Below, piece after piece: positions 28,567-36,777 of a stretch of DNA of 64,000 nt. Below the pieces are notes generated by a model. The model was not told where the DNA came from. It did not search any database and saw only the letters and a program-made list of their open reading frames with translations. How positions within the stretch are numbered: position 1 is the stretch's first letter; each line of letters starts with the position of its first letter. A program made the translations under genes and the position numbers. Origin of the DNA: JACVRW01 sp963746825 (GTDB lineage: Bacteria; Actinomycetota; Thermoleophilia; Solirubrobacterales; Thermoleophilaceae); assembly GCA_963746825.1 (NCBI GenBank), contig CAVVCU010000020.1, positions 62,001 through 126,000 of the forward strand, written 5' to 3'.

Positions 28567-29315
28567 GCCTCGCTCATCCCGGCCGCCACCGCGCCCACCT
28601 CCTCGCGCAGCGAGCGCACCTCCGCGGCCAGGCGCTCCTGGTTGGCCGCCTCGGACGAGGCCGACACCGAGACCAGGTTGCCGCGCACCGTGTCGAGCTC
28701 CACCAGCACGCGCTCCATCTCGTCGTAGAAGCGCTGCAGCTGGCCCTCCATGCGCCGCAACACGGCGAGCTGATTGTCGAGCGCGACCGTCAACTCGGCC
28801 TTGGAGGGATCGTCTCTCACCTGGGCGAGGCGCTGCTCGACCCAGGACGGGGGCGACTCGGACAGCGCCTCGTAGAGCAGCTGCGCCCGCCCCGCACCGT
28901 CCTCCATCGCCCGGATGAAGCGGTCGACCTCCGACGACACCTCGTCGTAGGGCAACTCCGCGCGGTCGATCGCGTCGCGGATGCGCGCCTCGCGCTGGCG
29001 CGCCGCGGTCAGCAGCTGGGCGATCGGCTCCGCCAGGCGGCTGGTGTCGAGGCGCCCGGCCTCGACCGCCTCGCGCCGCTTGGCCTTCTCGCGCTCGAGG
29101 ACCTTGTTGGCCTCGTCGGAGTCGAAGTAGGTGCGCGCCGCGGCGATCCCGTACACCACGAGGCCCACCGCCAGCACCGGCAGGAAGGCGTTGAGCAGCA
29201 GCCCGGCGATCAGCACGGCGGCCAGCAGCAGGACGTTGAACGGCTGGGTGAGGGCGTTGACGATCAGCGCACGGTTGAATTCCGAGCGCGAGTACGGGCG
29301 CCGCGGCTCGGCCAT
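28548..29315 (-). CDS. Membrane protein with C-terminal coiled coil (XpaC-like)
   Basis: Protein of 255 aa. Two adjacent hydrophobic helices (about 20-55, VLLLAAVLIAGLLLNAFLPV then VLAVGLVVYGIAAA) are followed by about 190 residues of heptad-rich, charged helix (KVLEREKAKRREAVE; RRMEGQLQRFYDEMERVLVE; LAAEVRSLREEVGAVAAG). The layout resembles XpaC-type proteins found next to TelA or VWA genes, but identity is not certain. Its start overlaps the stop of the VWA gene (TGATG), so the two form a coupled pair. Confidence 0.72.
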   Translation of the reverse strand: MAEPRRPYSRSEFNRALIVNALTQPFNVLLLAAVLIAGLLLNAFLPVLAVGLVVYGIAAARTYFDSDEANKVLEREKAKRREAVEAGRLDTSRLAEPIAQLLTAARQREARIRDAIDRAELPYDEVSSEVDRFIRAMEDGAGRAQLLYEALSESPPSWVEQRLAQVRDDPSKAELTVALDNQLAVLRRMEGQLQRFYDEMERVLVELDTVRGNLVSVSASSEAANQERLAAEVRSLREEVGAVAAGMSEAYETPG

Positions 29316-30997
29316 CAGAAGAAGCTCGAGATGCTTCGGTAGACCGTCTCGATGTCCTCGGTGCCGCCCTCGTAGGGCTGGCCCCCCGACGCCTCGGCTA
29401 TGGCCTCGAGGGCCTCCGCGGCGCCGGCGGCTCCGGCGCTGTAGGCGATCGTGAACACGCGCACCTGGTTGTCCGAGTCGCCCTGGGCCTGCACCGCCTG
29501 GATCGCCTGCTCCGCGCTGGCGGCCGAGTCGGTGTCCTCGCCGTCGGTGAGCAGCACGACGGCGGTGATCCGCTCGGGCGAGGCCTGCGAGCGCACCTGG
29601 TCGAAGCCGTTGATCGTGGCGTCGTAGATGGCCGTTCCCCCGTCGGCGATCAGGTTCGCGACCGTCGCGCGCAGCCGGCGCTCGTTCTCCGCGAAGGGAG
29701 ACACCGGGATGAGCGGCTGGATGCGGTCGGAGAAGATCGTGAGCCCCACGCTGTCCTGGCGGCCGACCTGGTCGAAGAAGACCTTGAGGCCCTCCTTGGC
29801 CCGCACGAGCCGGTTCTCGTCGTTCATGGAGCCCGAGGTGTCGACGATCAGCAGCACGTTGGCCGGCTTGCGGTCCTCGCGCCAGGTCTGCTTGAGGCGA
29901 TCGAGCACCCGCGGCTCGGGGAGCCCCAGCACCCGCTCGGGCTGGGCGGGGTCGACGCCGTTCTCCTTGGACACGGGCGCCACCGGCTCCTGCTCGAGAT
30001 CGGCGGGCCGAAAGCCCGAGCGCGCCGCCACCTCGGGGGTGATCCTGTCCGCCAGGAAGTCCCCGAAGCGCCGCGCCGCCTCGCGCTGGGCCGAGCTGAC
30101 CCATGGCGCGTTGAGCACGATGAAGGGGTTGTCGGAGTAGAAGGTGCCCTCGGGCGGATAGAGCGCGACCAGCTTGGGCTGCGGGCCACGGCGCTTGTTG
30201 AAGTCGAGCAGCGTGACCTCCTCCATGGCCACCGCGGACGCGTAGCCCGGCCCGTTGGCGCGCATCTGGTCGGCGATGAAGAGCGTGGTGTCGCCGTAGT
30301 GGACGATCGAGCGCTCGATGTCGCGGACGATCTTGCGGGCCTTGGAGCTGCGCACGTCGGCTTCGGTCAGCCCCTCCTTCTTGCCCGTGGCCGCGTAGTA
30401 CTCGGCCACCACCGCGGACAGTCCGGAGGTGGAGAAGTCGGGGTTGGTGTGCACGTACTTGAAGGTGCCGAACTCGGGACGACCGAACTCGGCGAAGCCC
30501 TGGTTGGAGCGGGCCAGGCGAATCACCTGCTCGAAGCCGATCTGCTCGCGCGGCCAGCCGAGCGCACGTGCGAACGGCTCCCACATGGCGATCACGAGCG
30601 GAGTGCGCACGATGGAGGGGTTCTCGTCCGCGGCCAGCGGGCGGTCGGCATCGAAGTTGAGCAGCCGTCCCCACAGCGAGGAGGCCGGCGACCAGATCAC
30701 GGGCTCGAGCCGGCCGTCCGCGATCTTCGACTGGGCCTCGCCGCTGGACACGACCTCGCCCTCCACGAAGGCCTCGCCGTCCTCGCGGTTGAACTCGCGG
30801 ATCAGCGGGGTGAGCAGCTTCTCCTTCTCCGGCGAGTAGGCGAACGGGAGCCGGACCGCATTGGCCGGCGCCGAGCCGCCGCCGGCCTCGGTGTCAGGCG
30901 AGTCGTCACCGCCCCCGCCCCCGCCGGCGGAGACCACGGCCACGGCCGCGACGGCGATCGCGGCGAGGACGACAATCAGTATTTGTCCGGGCTTCAC
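29315..30997 (-). CDS. Membrane-anchored solute-binding protein fused to a VWA domain
   Basis: 560 aa. The N-terminal helix QILIVVLAAIAVAAVAVV has no lipobox, so it is a signal anchor, followed by a Gly-rich linker. Residues 60-350 look like an extracellular type II solute-binding domain (FAYSPEKEKLLTPLIREFN; VIWSPASSLWGRLL; LVALYPPEGTFYSDNPF). Residues about 380-560 are a von Willebrand factor A domain with an intact MIDAS motif, DTSGSMND, and LTDGEDTDSA. The start is GTG 30997; longer frames upstream run into the divergent promoter. Likely role: a metal-dependent adhesion or assembly protein at the cell surface working with the coiled-coil protein. Confidence 0.82.
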   Translation of the reverse strand: MKPGQILIVVLAAIAVAAVAVVSAGGGGGGDDSPDTEAGGGSAPANAVRLPFAYSPEKEKLLTPLIREFNREDGEAFVEGEVVSSGEAQSKIADGRLEPVIWSPASSLWGRLLNFDADRPLAADENPSIVRTPLVIAMWEPFARALGWPREQIGFEQVIRLARSNQGFAEFGRPEFGTFKYVHTNPDFSTSGLSAVVAEYYAATGKKEGLTEADVRSSKARKIVRDIERSIVHYGDTTLFIADQMRANGPGYASAVAMEEVTLLDFNKRRGPQPKLVALYPPEGTFYSDNPFIVLNAPWVSSAQREAARRFGDFLADRITPEVAARSGFRPADLEQEPVAPVSKENGVDPAQPERVLGLPEPRVLDRLKQTWREDRKPANVLLIVDTSGSMNDENRLVRAKEGLKVFFDQVGRQDSVGLTIFSDRIQPLIPVSPFAENERRLRATVANLIADGGTAIYDATINGFDQVRSQASPERITAVVLLTDGEDTDSAASAEQAIQAVQAQGDSDNQVRVFTIAYSAGAAGAAEALEAIAEASGGQPYEGGTEDIETVYRSISSFF

Positions 30998-31006
30998 TGC
31001 ATGGCG

Positions 31007-31012
31007 TATCTT
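31007..31012 (+). promoter_or_regulatory. -10 element of the PLP aminotransferase gene
   Basis: TATCTT followed by eight bases and ATG 31021, within a 23-base divergent gap and with no Shine-Dalgarno: a leaderless start. Confidence 0.55.
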
Positions 31013-31020
31013 GGCGGGCC

Positions 31021-32127
31021 ATGCCGGAATACACCAACATCTCGCTGGCACGCGGGGCGCCCTCGCTCGACATCATCGCCGTCGATGAGCTGCGGGCCTG
31101 CGCCCAGCGGGCCTTCGAGCACGATCCCGCGGGCACATTTGCCTACGGCACGTCGGCCGGCTACCCGCGCCTGCTCGAGTGGCTCGCGGCCAAGCACGAG
31201 GTCGAGCCCACCCGCCTGCTGGCCACCAACGGATCGATGCAGGCGGACGCCTTCCTCTTCGACGAGCTGGTCGAGCCCGGCGATCTCGTGGTGGTCGAGG
31301 CGCCGACCTACGATCGCACCCTGCTCGCGCTGGGCAAGCTTGGCGCCGACATCCTGGCCATCCCGCTGGAGGCCGACGGCATCGACGTGGGGGCGCTCGA
31401 GACAGCGCTCGACGCGGGTGCCCGGCCAAAGCTCGCCCACATCATCCCCAACTTCCAGAACCCGGCGGGCTGCACGCTGTCGCTGGAGAAGCGCCGGCGC
31501 CTGATCGAGCTGGCCCGAGCGCACGACTTCCTGATCTTCGAGGACGATCCCTACGTCGAGCTGCGTTTCGAGGGCGATCAGCACCCGCGGATGCTGGAGC
31601 TCGAGGAGACCGGAGAGAGCGTGGTCTACGCGTCGTCGTTCTCCAAGACCGTGTGTCCCGGGATCCGGGTGGGCTATCTGGTCGGGCCGCAGGAGCTCAT
31701 AAAGCGGCTGCGCAAGCGGGCCACCGAGACCTACATCTCACCCAACATGGTGGCGCAGTCGATCGTGGCCGAGTTCTGCCACTCCGGGGCGATCGAGCGC
31801 TCCATCGCCGTGGTCAAGGACGCGCTGCGCGACCGTCGCGACGCCACCAGCGAGGCGCTCACCCGTCATCTCCCCGACGCCCGCTTCGTGGCCCCGGAGG
31901 GCGGATACTTCCTCTGGGTCGACCTGCCCGAGGGCAGCGACGTGGTCGCGCTCGAGCGCGCCTCGGCCGAGCGCGGAGTGGTGTTCGTCAAGGGCACCGA
32001 CTTCCTGCTCGAGGGCGGTGAGAGCTCGCTGCGTGTGGCCTACTCCGCCGTGCCCCCCGACCAGATCGACGAGGGCATAGCCCGCGTGGCCGAGGCGTAC
32101 CGGGAATTGAGCCCCACCGCGGCGTGA
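31021..32127 (+). CDS. PLP-dependent aminotransferase (class I/II, 2-aminoadipate/LysN-like)
   Basis: Fold-type I aminotransferase of 368 aa. Visible are FAYGTSAGYPRLLEWLA, the FQNPAGCTLSLEKRR segment, FEDDPYVELRF and the PLP lysine in SSFSKTVCPGIRVGYL. This pattern matches the MocR-domain-like aminotransferase group (2-aminoadipate, aromatic or branched-chain substrates) without a GntR DNA-binding domain. The amino donor and acceptor cannot be read from sequence. The stop overlaps the membrane gene's GTG start. Confidence 0.9.
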   Translation: MPEYTNISLARGAPSLDIIAVDELRACAQRAFEHDPAGTFAYGTSAGYPRLLEWLAAKHEVEPTRLLATNGSMQADAFLFDELVEPGDLVVVEAPTYDRTLLALGKLGADILAIPLEADGIDVGALETALDAGARPKLAHIIPNFQNPAGCTLSLEKRRRLIELARAHDFLIFEDDPYVELRFEGDQHPRMLELEETGESVVYASSFSKTVCPGIRVGYLVGPQELIKRLRKRATETYISPNMVAQSIVAEFCHSGAIERSIAVVKDALRDRRDATSEALTRHLPDARFVAPEGGYFLWVDLPEGSDVVALERASAERGVVFVKGTDFLLEGGESSLRVAYSAVPPDQIDEGIARVAEAYRELSPTAA

Positions 32128-32852
32128 TCGAGCTCGAGCGCCCGCGCGACGCGGGCGCCCTGCTTCGCGACACGTTCTCGGTCTACCGGCGCCACTTCTG
32201 GACCTTCCTGGCCATCGGCGCGGCGGTGATCGTGCCCTCGGAGCTGATCGTAAGCGGGGTGGGGCTCGAGCAGCTGAGCGGGGACTACGACGCCGCGCCC
32301 AGCTTCGCCGAGGCGGCGATACCCGGCGCCGTCTCCTTTTTGGTGGTGGCGCCCCTGATCACCGCGATCTGCGTGTTCGCCCTGCGCGCGATGGCCTCCG
32401 GGAGCTCTCCGCGCGCACGGGAGTCGCTCGTCAAGGGGTTCGAGCAGTTCACGCCGCTGTTCTTCGCCGTCGTCCTGGCCGCCCTGGGGATCGCCGTGGG
32501 CCTGCTTCTGATCATCCCCGGCGTGTACCTGTTCGTGCGCTGGTACTTCGTGCCGCAGGCCGTGGTGCTCGAGGACGCGCGTGGCGTGGCTGCCCTGCGG
32601 TCGAGCGGCCGCCTGCTCGAGGGCGCCTGGTGGCGGACCTTCGCGCTGATCATCCTCGTCAACGTGCTCGCGCTGCTGGCGGCGCTCGTGATCGGCGCCC
32701 CGTTCTCCGCGGCCGCCGAATCGAGCGACCGCGCCGTCTGGGCGCTGATCGGCCAGATGCTGGCCGGGGCGATCACCCAGCCCTTCGGAGCGCTCTACTC
32801 GACGTTTCTGTACTTCGACCTGCGCGAGCGCAGGCGCGGGGCGCTCAGCTAG
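32124..32852 (+). CDS. Polytopic membrane protein (YciC-like / GDPD membrane-domain type)
   Basis: 242 aa with about five or six hydrophobic segments. An amphipathic start (ALLRDTFSVYRRHFWTF) leads into the first helix, and LLLIIPGVYLFVRWYFV plus a conserved VVLEDARGVAALRSSGRLLEG loop are typical of proteins annotated as glycerophosphoryl diester phosphodiesterase membrane domain or DUF7847. Function unknown. GTG 32124 overlaps the aminotransferase stop, and the TAG stop overlaps that of dtxR (CTAG). Confidence 0.75.
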   Translation: MIELERPRDAGALLRDTFSVYRRHFWTFLAIGAAVIVPSELIVSGVGLEQLSGDYDAAPSFAEAAIPGAVSFLVVAPLITAICVFALRAMASGSSPRARESLVKGFEQFTPLFFAVVLAALGIAVGLLLIIPGVYLFVRWYFVPQAVVLEDARGVAALRSSGRLLEGAWWRTFALIILVNVLALLAALVIGAPFSAAAESSDRAVWALIGQMLAGAITQPFGALYSTFLYFDLRERRRGALS

Positions 32853-33562
32853 CGGCCGTAGCGCTCTTTGCCCAGCACCAGCTGATCGGGCAGGGCAACC
32901 CGGACCGCCGGTGAGGGATCGGCCACCACCGAGACGGTCTCGGCCACGCTGCGCGTGACCGTGTACTGCCCGTCGTCGCCGTCGAGCACGATCTCGTCGG
33001 AGCCGGCGCTGTCGAGCTTGGCCTGGAGTCCCGGCGTGAGCCCCGTGGTCTTGAGGTAGTGGAGGAGGTCCTCGGCCTCGTTCTCGAAGCGCAGGATGCG
33101 AACGCTGGCCCCCTCCTCGACATCGGCCAGGGGCACGCCCTCCTCGCGCTCGCCCTCGAAGATGGGATGGCCGTGCGGGCAGGTCTTGGCGTCGCCGATC
33201 GCGCGCATCATGCGCTCCTCCACCACCGGCGACATCCAATGCTCCAGGCGCTCCGCCTCCTCGTGGACCTGATCCCAAGGGATGTCGAACACGTCGGTGA
33301 GAAAGCGCTCGATCAGGCGGTGGCGGCGGACGATCTGGCTGGCATGCTCGCGGCCCGTGGCCGTGAACTCGAGCGACTTGTTGGCCGCGCGCGTGACGTA
33401 TCCGTCGCCCTCGAGACGCCCGATCATCTCGTGGACCGTGGGCGCGGACACCTGCATCGCGCGAGCGATGTTCGCGCCCGTGATGGCCAGCCCCGCCTCC
33501 TGCAACCAATAGATGATCTGGAGGTACTCCTCCTCGGCGACAGTGGCCTGGTCTTCTGTCAT
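32849..33562 (-). CDS. DtxR/MntR-family metal-dependent repressor
   Basis: 237 aa. N-terminal winged helix (about 1-70: EEEYLQIIYWLQEAG, ANIARAMQVSAPTVHEMIGR, GYVTR), then the dimerisation and metal-binding domain (HRLIERFLTDVFDIPWDQVHEEAERLEH, metal-site CPHGHPIF) and an SH3-like FeoA domain at the C-terminus. Such regulators use iron or manganese as co-repressor. The ATG lies eight bases after TAGGAT on its strand (33571-33576), another leaderless start. No metal transporter target is in the window. Confidence 0.92.
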   Translation of the reverse strand: MTEDQATVAEEEYLQIIYWLQEAGLAITGANIARAMQVSAPTVHEMIGRLEGDGYVTRAANKSLEFTATGREHASQIVRRHRLIERFLTDVFDIPWDQVHEEAERLEHWMSPVVEERMMRAIGDAKTCPHGHPIFEGEREEGVPLADVEEGASVRILRFENEAEDLLHYLKTTGLTPGLQAKLDSAGSDEIVLDGDDGQYTVTRSVAETVSVVADPSPAVRVALPDQLVLGKERYGR

Positions 33563-33570
33563 CGCCGTGC

Positions 33571-33584
33571 ATCCTAACTACGAT
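33571..33584. promoter_or_regulatory. Divergent -10 elements of dtxR and SDR genes
   Basis: ATCCTA (33571-33576) reads TAGGAT on minus, eight bases before ATG 33562. TACGAT (33579-33584) on plus precedes ATG 33597 by twelve bases. The two boxes are only two bases apart. Confidence 0.5.
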
Positions 33585-33596
33585 GCGCCCCTCGCC

Positions 33597-34325
33597 ATGG
33601 ACCTCCACCCCGGAACTCGCGTTGTCGTGACCGGCGCGAGCCGCGGGATCGGCGCGACCGTCGCCGACGCCTTCGCGGCACGCGGGTGCGAGGTCGGACG
33701 GGTATCCCGCTCGGGTGAGATCAGCGCCGACGTTGCTGACCCCGGTTCGATTGCCCGCGCCCTCGGTCAGTTCGGGGAGATCGACGTGCTGGTGGCCAAC
33801 GCCGGCATCGCTCACTACCTCCCCTTCGCCGAGATGCCGCTGGAGACCATCGACGAGCTGACGCGGGTGAACTGGCTGGGCACTGCCTACTCGGTCCGCG
33901 CGGCGCTGCCCGGGATGCTGGCGCGCCGGCGCGGTCAGATCGTGATCGTCTCGTCGGGTGCCGGGCTGCGCTCGTTCCCCGGAGCGGCGGTGTACGGCGC
34001 CACCAAGGCGGCCCAGCGCGGCTTCGGCGAGGCGCTGCGCCACGAGCTCAAGGGCACCGGTGTGGGGCTGACCATGGTCTATCCCGGCCAGATCCGCAGC
34101 ACGCTCCACGATCACGAGAAGGAGCGGCTGCCGAAGTGGTACCGCCTGGAGCGCTCGGTCGACCCCGCTCCGCTGGCCGAAGCGATAGTGAACGCCGTGG
34201 ATGTAAACGCGCGCGAGGTATTCCATCCCCGCAACGTTCGTCTGTTGCGAGTGTTCCACGGTCTGCACCCCGGGCTGGCCGACGCCATGCTCCGACGCCT
34301 GATGGGACCCAGCGCCGCCCCATGA
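33597..34325 (+). CDS. Short-chain dehydrogenase/reductase
   Basis: Classical SDR of 242 aa. The cofactor motif VVTGASRGIG lies near residues 10-19, NAGIAHYLPF near 80, the catalytic Ser in VSSGAGLRSFPGAA and YGATK for the Tyr-Lys pair. A variable C-terminus (HGLHPGLADAMLRRLMG) may form a membrane-proximal helix. Substrate unknown. Its TGA overlaps the DNA ligase ATG. Confidence 0.9.
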   Translation: MDLHPGTRVVVTGASRGIGATVADAFAARGCEVGRVSRSGEISADVADPGSIARALGQFGEIDVLVANAGIAHYLPFAEMPLETIDELTRVNWLGTAYSVRAALPGMLARRRGQIVIVSSGAGLRSFPGAAVYGATKAAQRGFGEALRHELKGTGVGLTMVYPGQIRSTLHDHEKERLPKWYRLERSVDPAPLAEAIVNAVDVNAREVFHPRNVRLLRVFHGLHPGLADAMLRRLMGPSAAP

Positions 34326-35281
34326 AGCTGCCTCTCTCCGTCCCCCTGAAACCCCAGCTCGCCAAGAGCAAGCGCGACCTCCCGGAGGGGGAGGGCTGGT
34401 GCTACGAGCCCAAGTGGGACGGCTTTCGCACGATCGTCTTTCGCGACGGCGACGAGGTGCAGCTCCAGAGCCGAAACGGCAAGCCGATGAACCGCTACTT
34501 CCCGGAGATCGTCGAGCAGGCGCTCGCCCTGCCCGCCCAGCGATTCGTGCTCGACGGGGAGATGGTGGTGACCGTCGACGGAGTGCAGGAGTTCGACCTG
34601 CTCTCGCAGCGCATCCACCCCGCCGCCTCACGCGTCGAGCGCCTGCGGCAGGAGACTCCCGCCGCGCTGGTGGCCTTCGACCTGCTGGCCGAGGGCGACG
34701 AGACGCTGCTCGAGCTGCCCTACACCGAGCGGCGCAAGCGGCTGGCCGCGCTGGTCACCGACCCCGTGGAGCTGACCCCGGCCACCGACGACCCGAAGGC
34801 CGCGGGCCAATGGCTCGCCGGCACGGGCGAGGGCGTGATCGCCAAGGAGGCCGGCGCCCCCTACCTCCCCGGCGAGCGCACCGGCATGGTCAAGGTCAAG
34901 CGCGTGCGCACGGCCGACATGGTGGTGGTCGCCTTTCGCTTCGGCAAGGAGGAGGGCACGGTCGGATCGCTGATCCTGGGCCTCTACAACGACGACGAGG
35001 ACCTGCGCGTGGTCGGCCACACGTCGAGCTTCCGGGCCAAGCAGAAGCGCGAGCTGGTCGACCTGCTCGAGCCCTACCGCACCGGCGAGCGCGGCTCGGG
35101 CGAGCCCAGTAGATGGAAATCGGACGAGGATCTGATCTGGGAGGGGCTGCGACCCGAACTCGTCTGCGAGGTGGCCTTCGATCACATAACCGGGGACCGG
35201 ATACGTCACGGAGCGAAGTTCCTGCGCTGGCGCGAGGACAAGGAGCCAGGGGAATGCTCGCTCGAGCAGCTGCGGCCCTGA
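34322..35281 (+). CDS. ATP-dependent DNA ligase (LigC/LigD ligase-domain type)
   Basis: 319 aa, soluble. The adenylated lysine is Lys31 in the motif EPKWDG; later motifs include LDGEMVV, GVIAKEAGAPYLPGERTG and VKVKRVRTADMVVVAF, then an OB-fold C-terminus (LVCEVAFDHITGDRIRHG). It has no polymerase or phosphoesterase domain, so it matches stand-alone LigC-type ligases linked to actinobacterial repair. No Ku gene is nearby, so participation in end joining is unproven. It overlaps the next gene's start by 28 bases. Confidence 0.92.
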   Translation: MKLPLSVPLKPQLAKSKRDLPEGEGWCYEPKWDGFRTIVFRDGDEVQLQSRNGKPMNRYFPEIVEQALALPAQRFVLDGEMVVTVDGVQEFDLLSQRIHPAASRVERLRQETPAALVAFDLLAEGDETLLELPYTERRKRLAALVTDPVELTPATDDPKAAGQWLAGTGEGVIAKEAGAPYLPGERTGMVKVKRVRTADMVVVAFRFGKEEGTVGSLILGLYNDDEDLRVVGHTSSFRAKQKRELVDLLEPYRTGERGSGEPSRWKSDEDLIWEGLRPELVCEVAFDHITGDRIRHGAKFLRWREDKEPGECSLEQLRP

Positions 35282-36777
35282 TCGGCGCGCTCACGCTGGC
35301 CGCCCCGGCGGTCGCCCAGGCCGCCCCGCGCCTGGAGAGGGTGGGCGACTTCGCGCAGCCGGTTCACGTGGCCGGCGCGCCGGGCGACTACGAGCGTCTC
35401 TACGTGGTCGAGAAGCGCGGCACGATCCAGGTGGTGCAAAACGGCCGCGCCCGGCAGTTCGCCGACATCTCCGCTGCGGTACTCGACTCCGGCGAGCAGG
35501 GACTGCTGTCGATGGCCTTCGCGCCCGACTTCGCCCAGAGCCGGCTGCTCTACGTCTACTACACCGACCGCGAGGGCGACAACCGCGTCGAGGAGCTGCG
35601 CGCGCCCACCAACGATGCCACCGACGCGGGGTACCGGCGCCAGGTGATCGTGCTCGAGCATCCGGGCGCGAGCAACCACAACGGCGGCCAGATCCAGTTC
35701 GGTCGCGACGGCATGCTCTACCTCGCGCCTGGGGACGGCGGCGGGAGCAACGATCCCGGCGGCGATGCCCAGCGGCTCGACTCCGAGCTCGGCAAGATCC
35801 TGCGCATCAACCCGCGCCAGTCGGGCGCGGCGCCCTACACGGTGCCGCCCGGCAATCCCTTCGCGGGCGGGCCCGTCCCCGAGATCTGGTCCTACGGGCT
35901 GCGCAATCCGTTCCGGTTCTCGTTCGATCGCGTGACCGGCGACCTCACGATCGGCGACGTCGGCCAGGGGCGCTGGGAGGAGATCGACTACGTGCCCGCC
36001 TCTGAGGGTGCGGGCCGAGGCGTCAACTTCGGCTGGGCCCCATGCGAGGGCAGCTACCTGGCGGGGTCGAGCACCGCGTCGTGCTCGCTCGCCGGCGCGC
36101 GCTCCCCCGTGATCAACCACTCGAACCCGGGCGGCTGGAAGGCGATCATCGGCGGCTACGTGGTCAGGGACCCCACGGTTCCCTCCCTGCTCGGCCGCTA
36201 CGTCTACTCCGACGCGGTCAAGGGCGAGCTGTGGTCGGCGCGCCTCGCGGTCCCGGCCGCGGGCGAGGTCGGCGCCACCGGAGTGGCCACGCCGGGGGCG
36301 TCGTCGTTCGGCGAGGATGCGGAGGGCTGCCTGTACGTGACCCAGCTCGGCGGCCAGGTCAGCCGGATCGTGGAGAACGACGCCCGCATTCCCTGTGCGG
36401 CGGGGACGCTGGCGCAGGGGACGGGGCCGGACGGTGTAGCCCCCGCGCTGCGTCTTCGCGTCCGGCGCCTCCAGCGTGTCCTGCGCCTTCGCGGAGCGGT
36501 GGCCTACGCGCGTTGCAGCGAGCGCTGCGCGGTGGCGGCCGGAGGCAAGCTGCAGATCAAGAAGCGCAGCTACAAGATGAAGCGGGTGGTGGCCAACGCG
36601 GCTCGGGCCGGCGGGCGCAAGCGCCTGGCCATCAAGCTCAGCCCGCGAGGCCGGCGCGCCCTGCGCCGGGCGGTGGGACGCGGCACGAAGGCCCGTGTGC
36701 GGCTCAACCTGCGCGCCCGCGACCTCGCGGGCAACCGCTCGCCGCTGGCGCGGCGGATGGTGCGCGTCAAGCGCTGA
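35254..36777 (+). CDS. Secreted PQQ-dependent sugar dehydrogenase-like protein
   Basis: Exported six-bladed beta-propeller of 507 aa in the soluble glucose/sorbosone dehydrogenase family. A signal peptide ends near AVAQAA; propeller motifs include LYVVEKRGTIQVVQ, EQGLLSMAFAPDF, GASNHNGGQIQFGRDG, LAPGDGGGSNDPGG, GKILRINP and WSYGLRNPFRFSFD. About 110 C-terminal residues form an Arg/Lys-rich beta domain (RAVGRGTKARVRLNLRARDL). ATG 35254 has a GGAG at good spacing inside the ligase gene. It ends overlapping the convergent sigma gene. Confidence 0.88.
   Translation: MLARAAAALIGALTLAAPAVAQAAPRLERVGDFAQPVHVAGAPGDYERLYVVEKRGTIQVVQNGRARQFADISAAVLDSGEQGLLSMAFAPDFAQSRLLYVYYTDREGDNRVEELRAPTNDATDAGYRRQVIVLEHPGASNHNGGQIQFGRDGMLYLAPGDGGGSNDPGGDAQRLDSELGKILRINPRQSGAAPYTVPPGNPFAGGPVPEIWSYGLRNPFRFSFDRVTGDLTIGDVGQGRWEEIDYVPASEGAGRGVNFGWAPCEGSYLAGSSTASCSLAGARSPVINHSNPGGWKAIIGGYVVRDPTVPSLLGRYVYSDAVKGELWSARLAVPAAGEVGATGVATPGASSFGEDAEGCLYVTQLGGQVSRIVENDARIPCAAGTLAQGTGPDGVAPALRLRVRRLQRVLRLRGAVAYARCSERCAVAAGGKLQIKKRSYKMKRVVANAARAGGRKRLAIKLSPRGRRALRRAVGRGTKARVRLNLRARDLAGNRSPLARRMVRVKR

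Noticed and set aside
28548..30674. Fused frame running from the VWA gene into the coiled-coil gene
   Set aside because: The VWA protein is clearly encoded in the other frame; the upstream part is a shadow and the true coiled-coil start is 29315.
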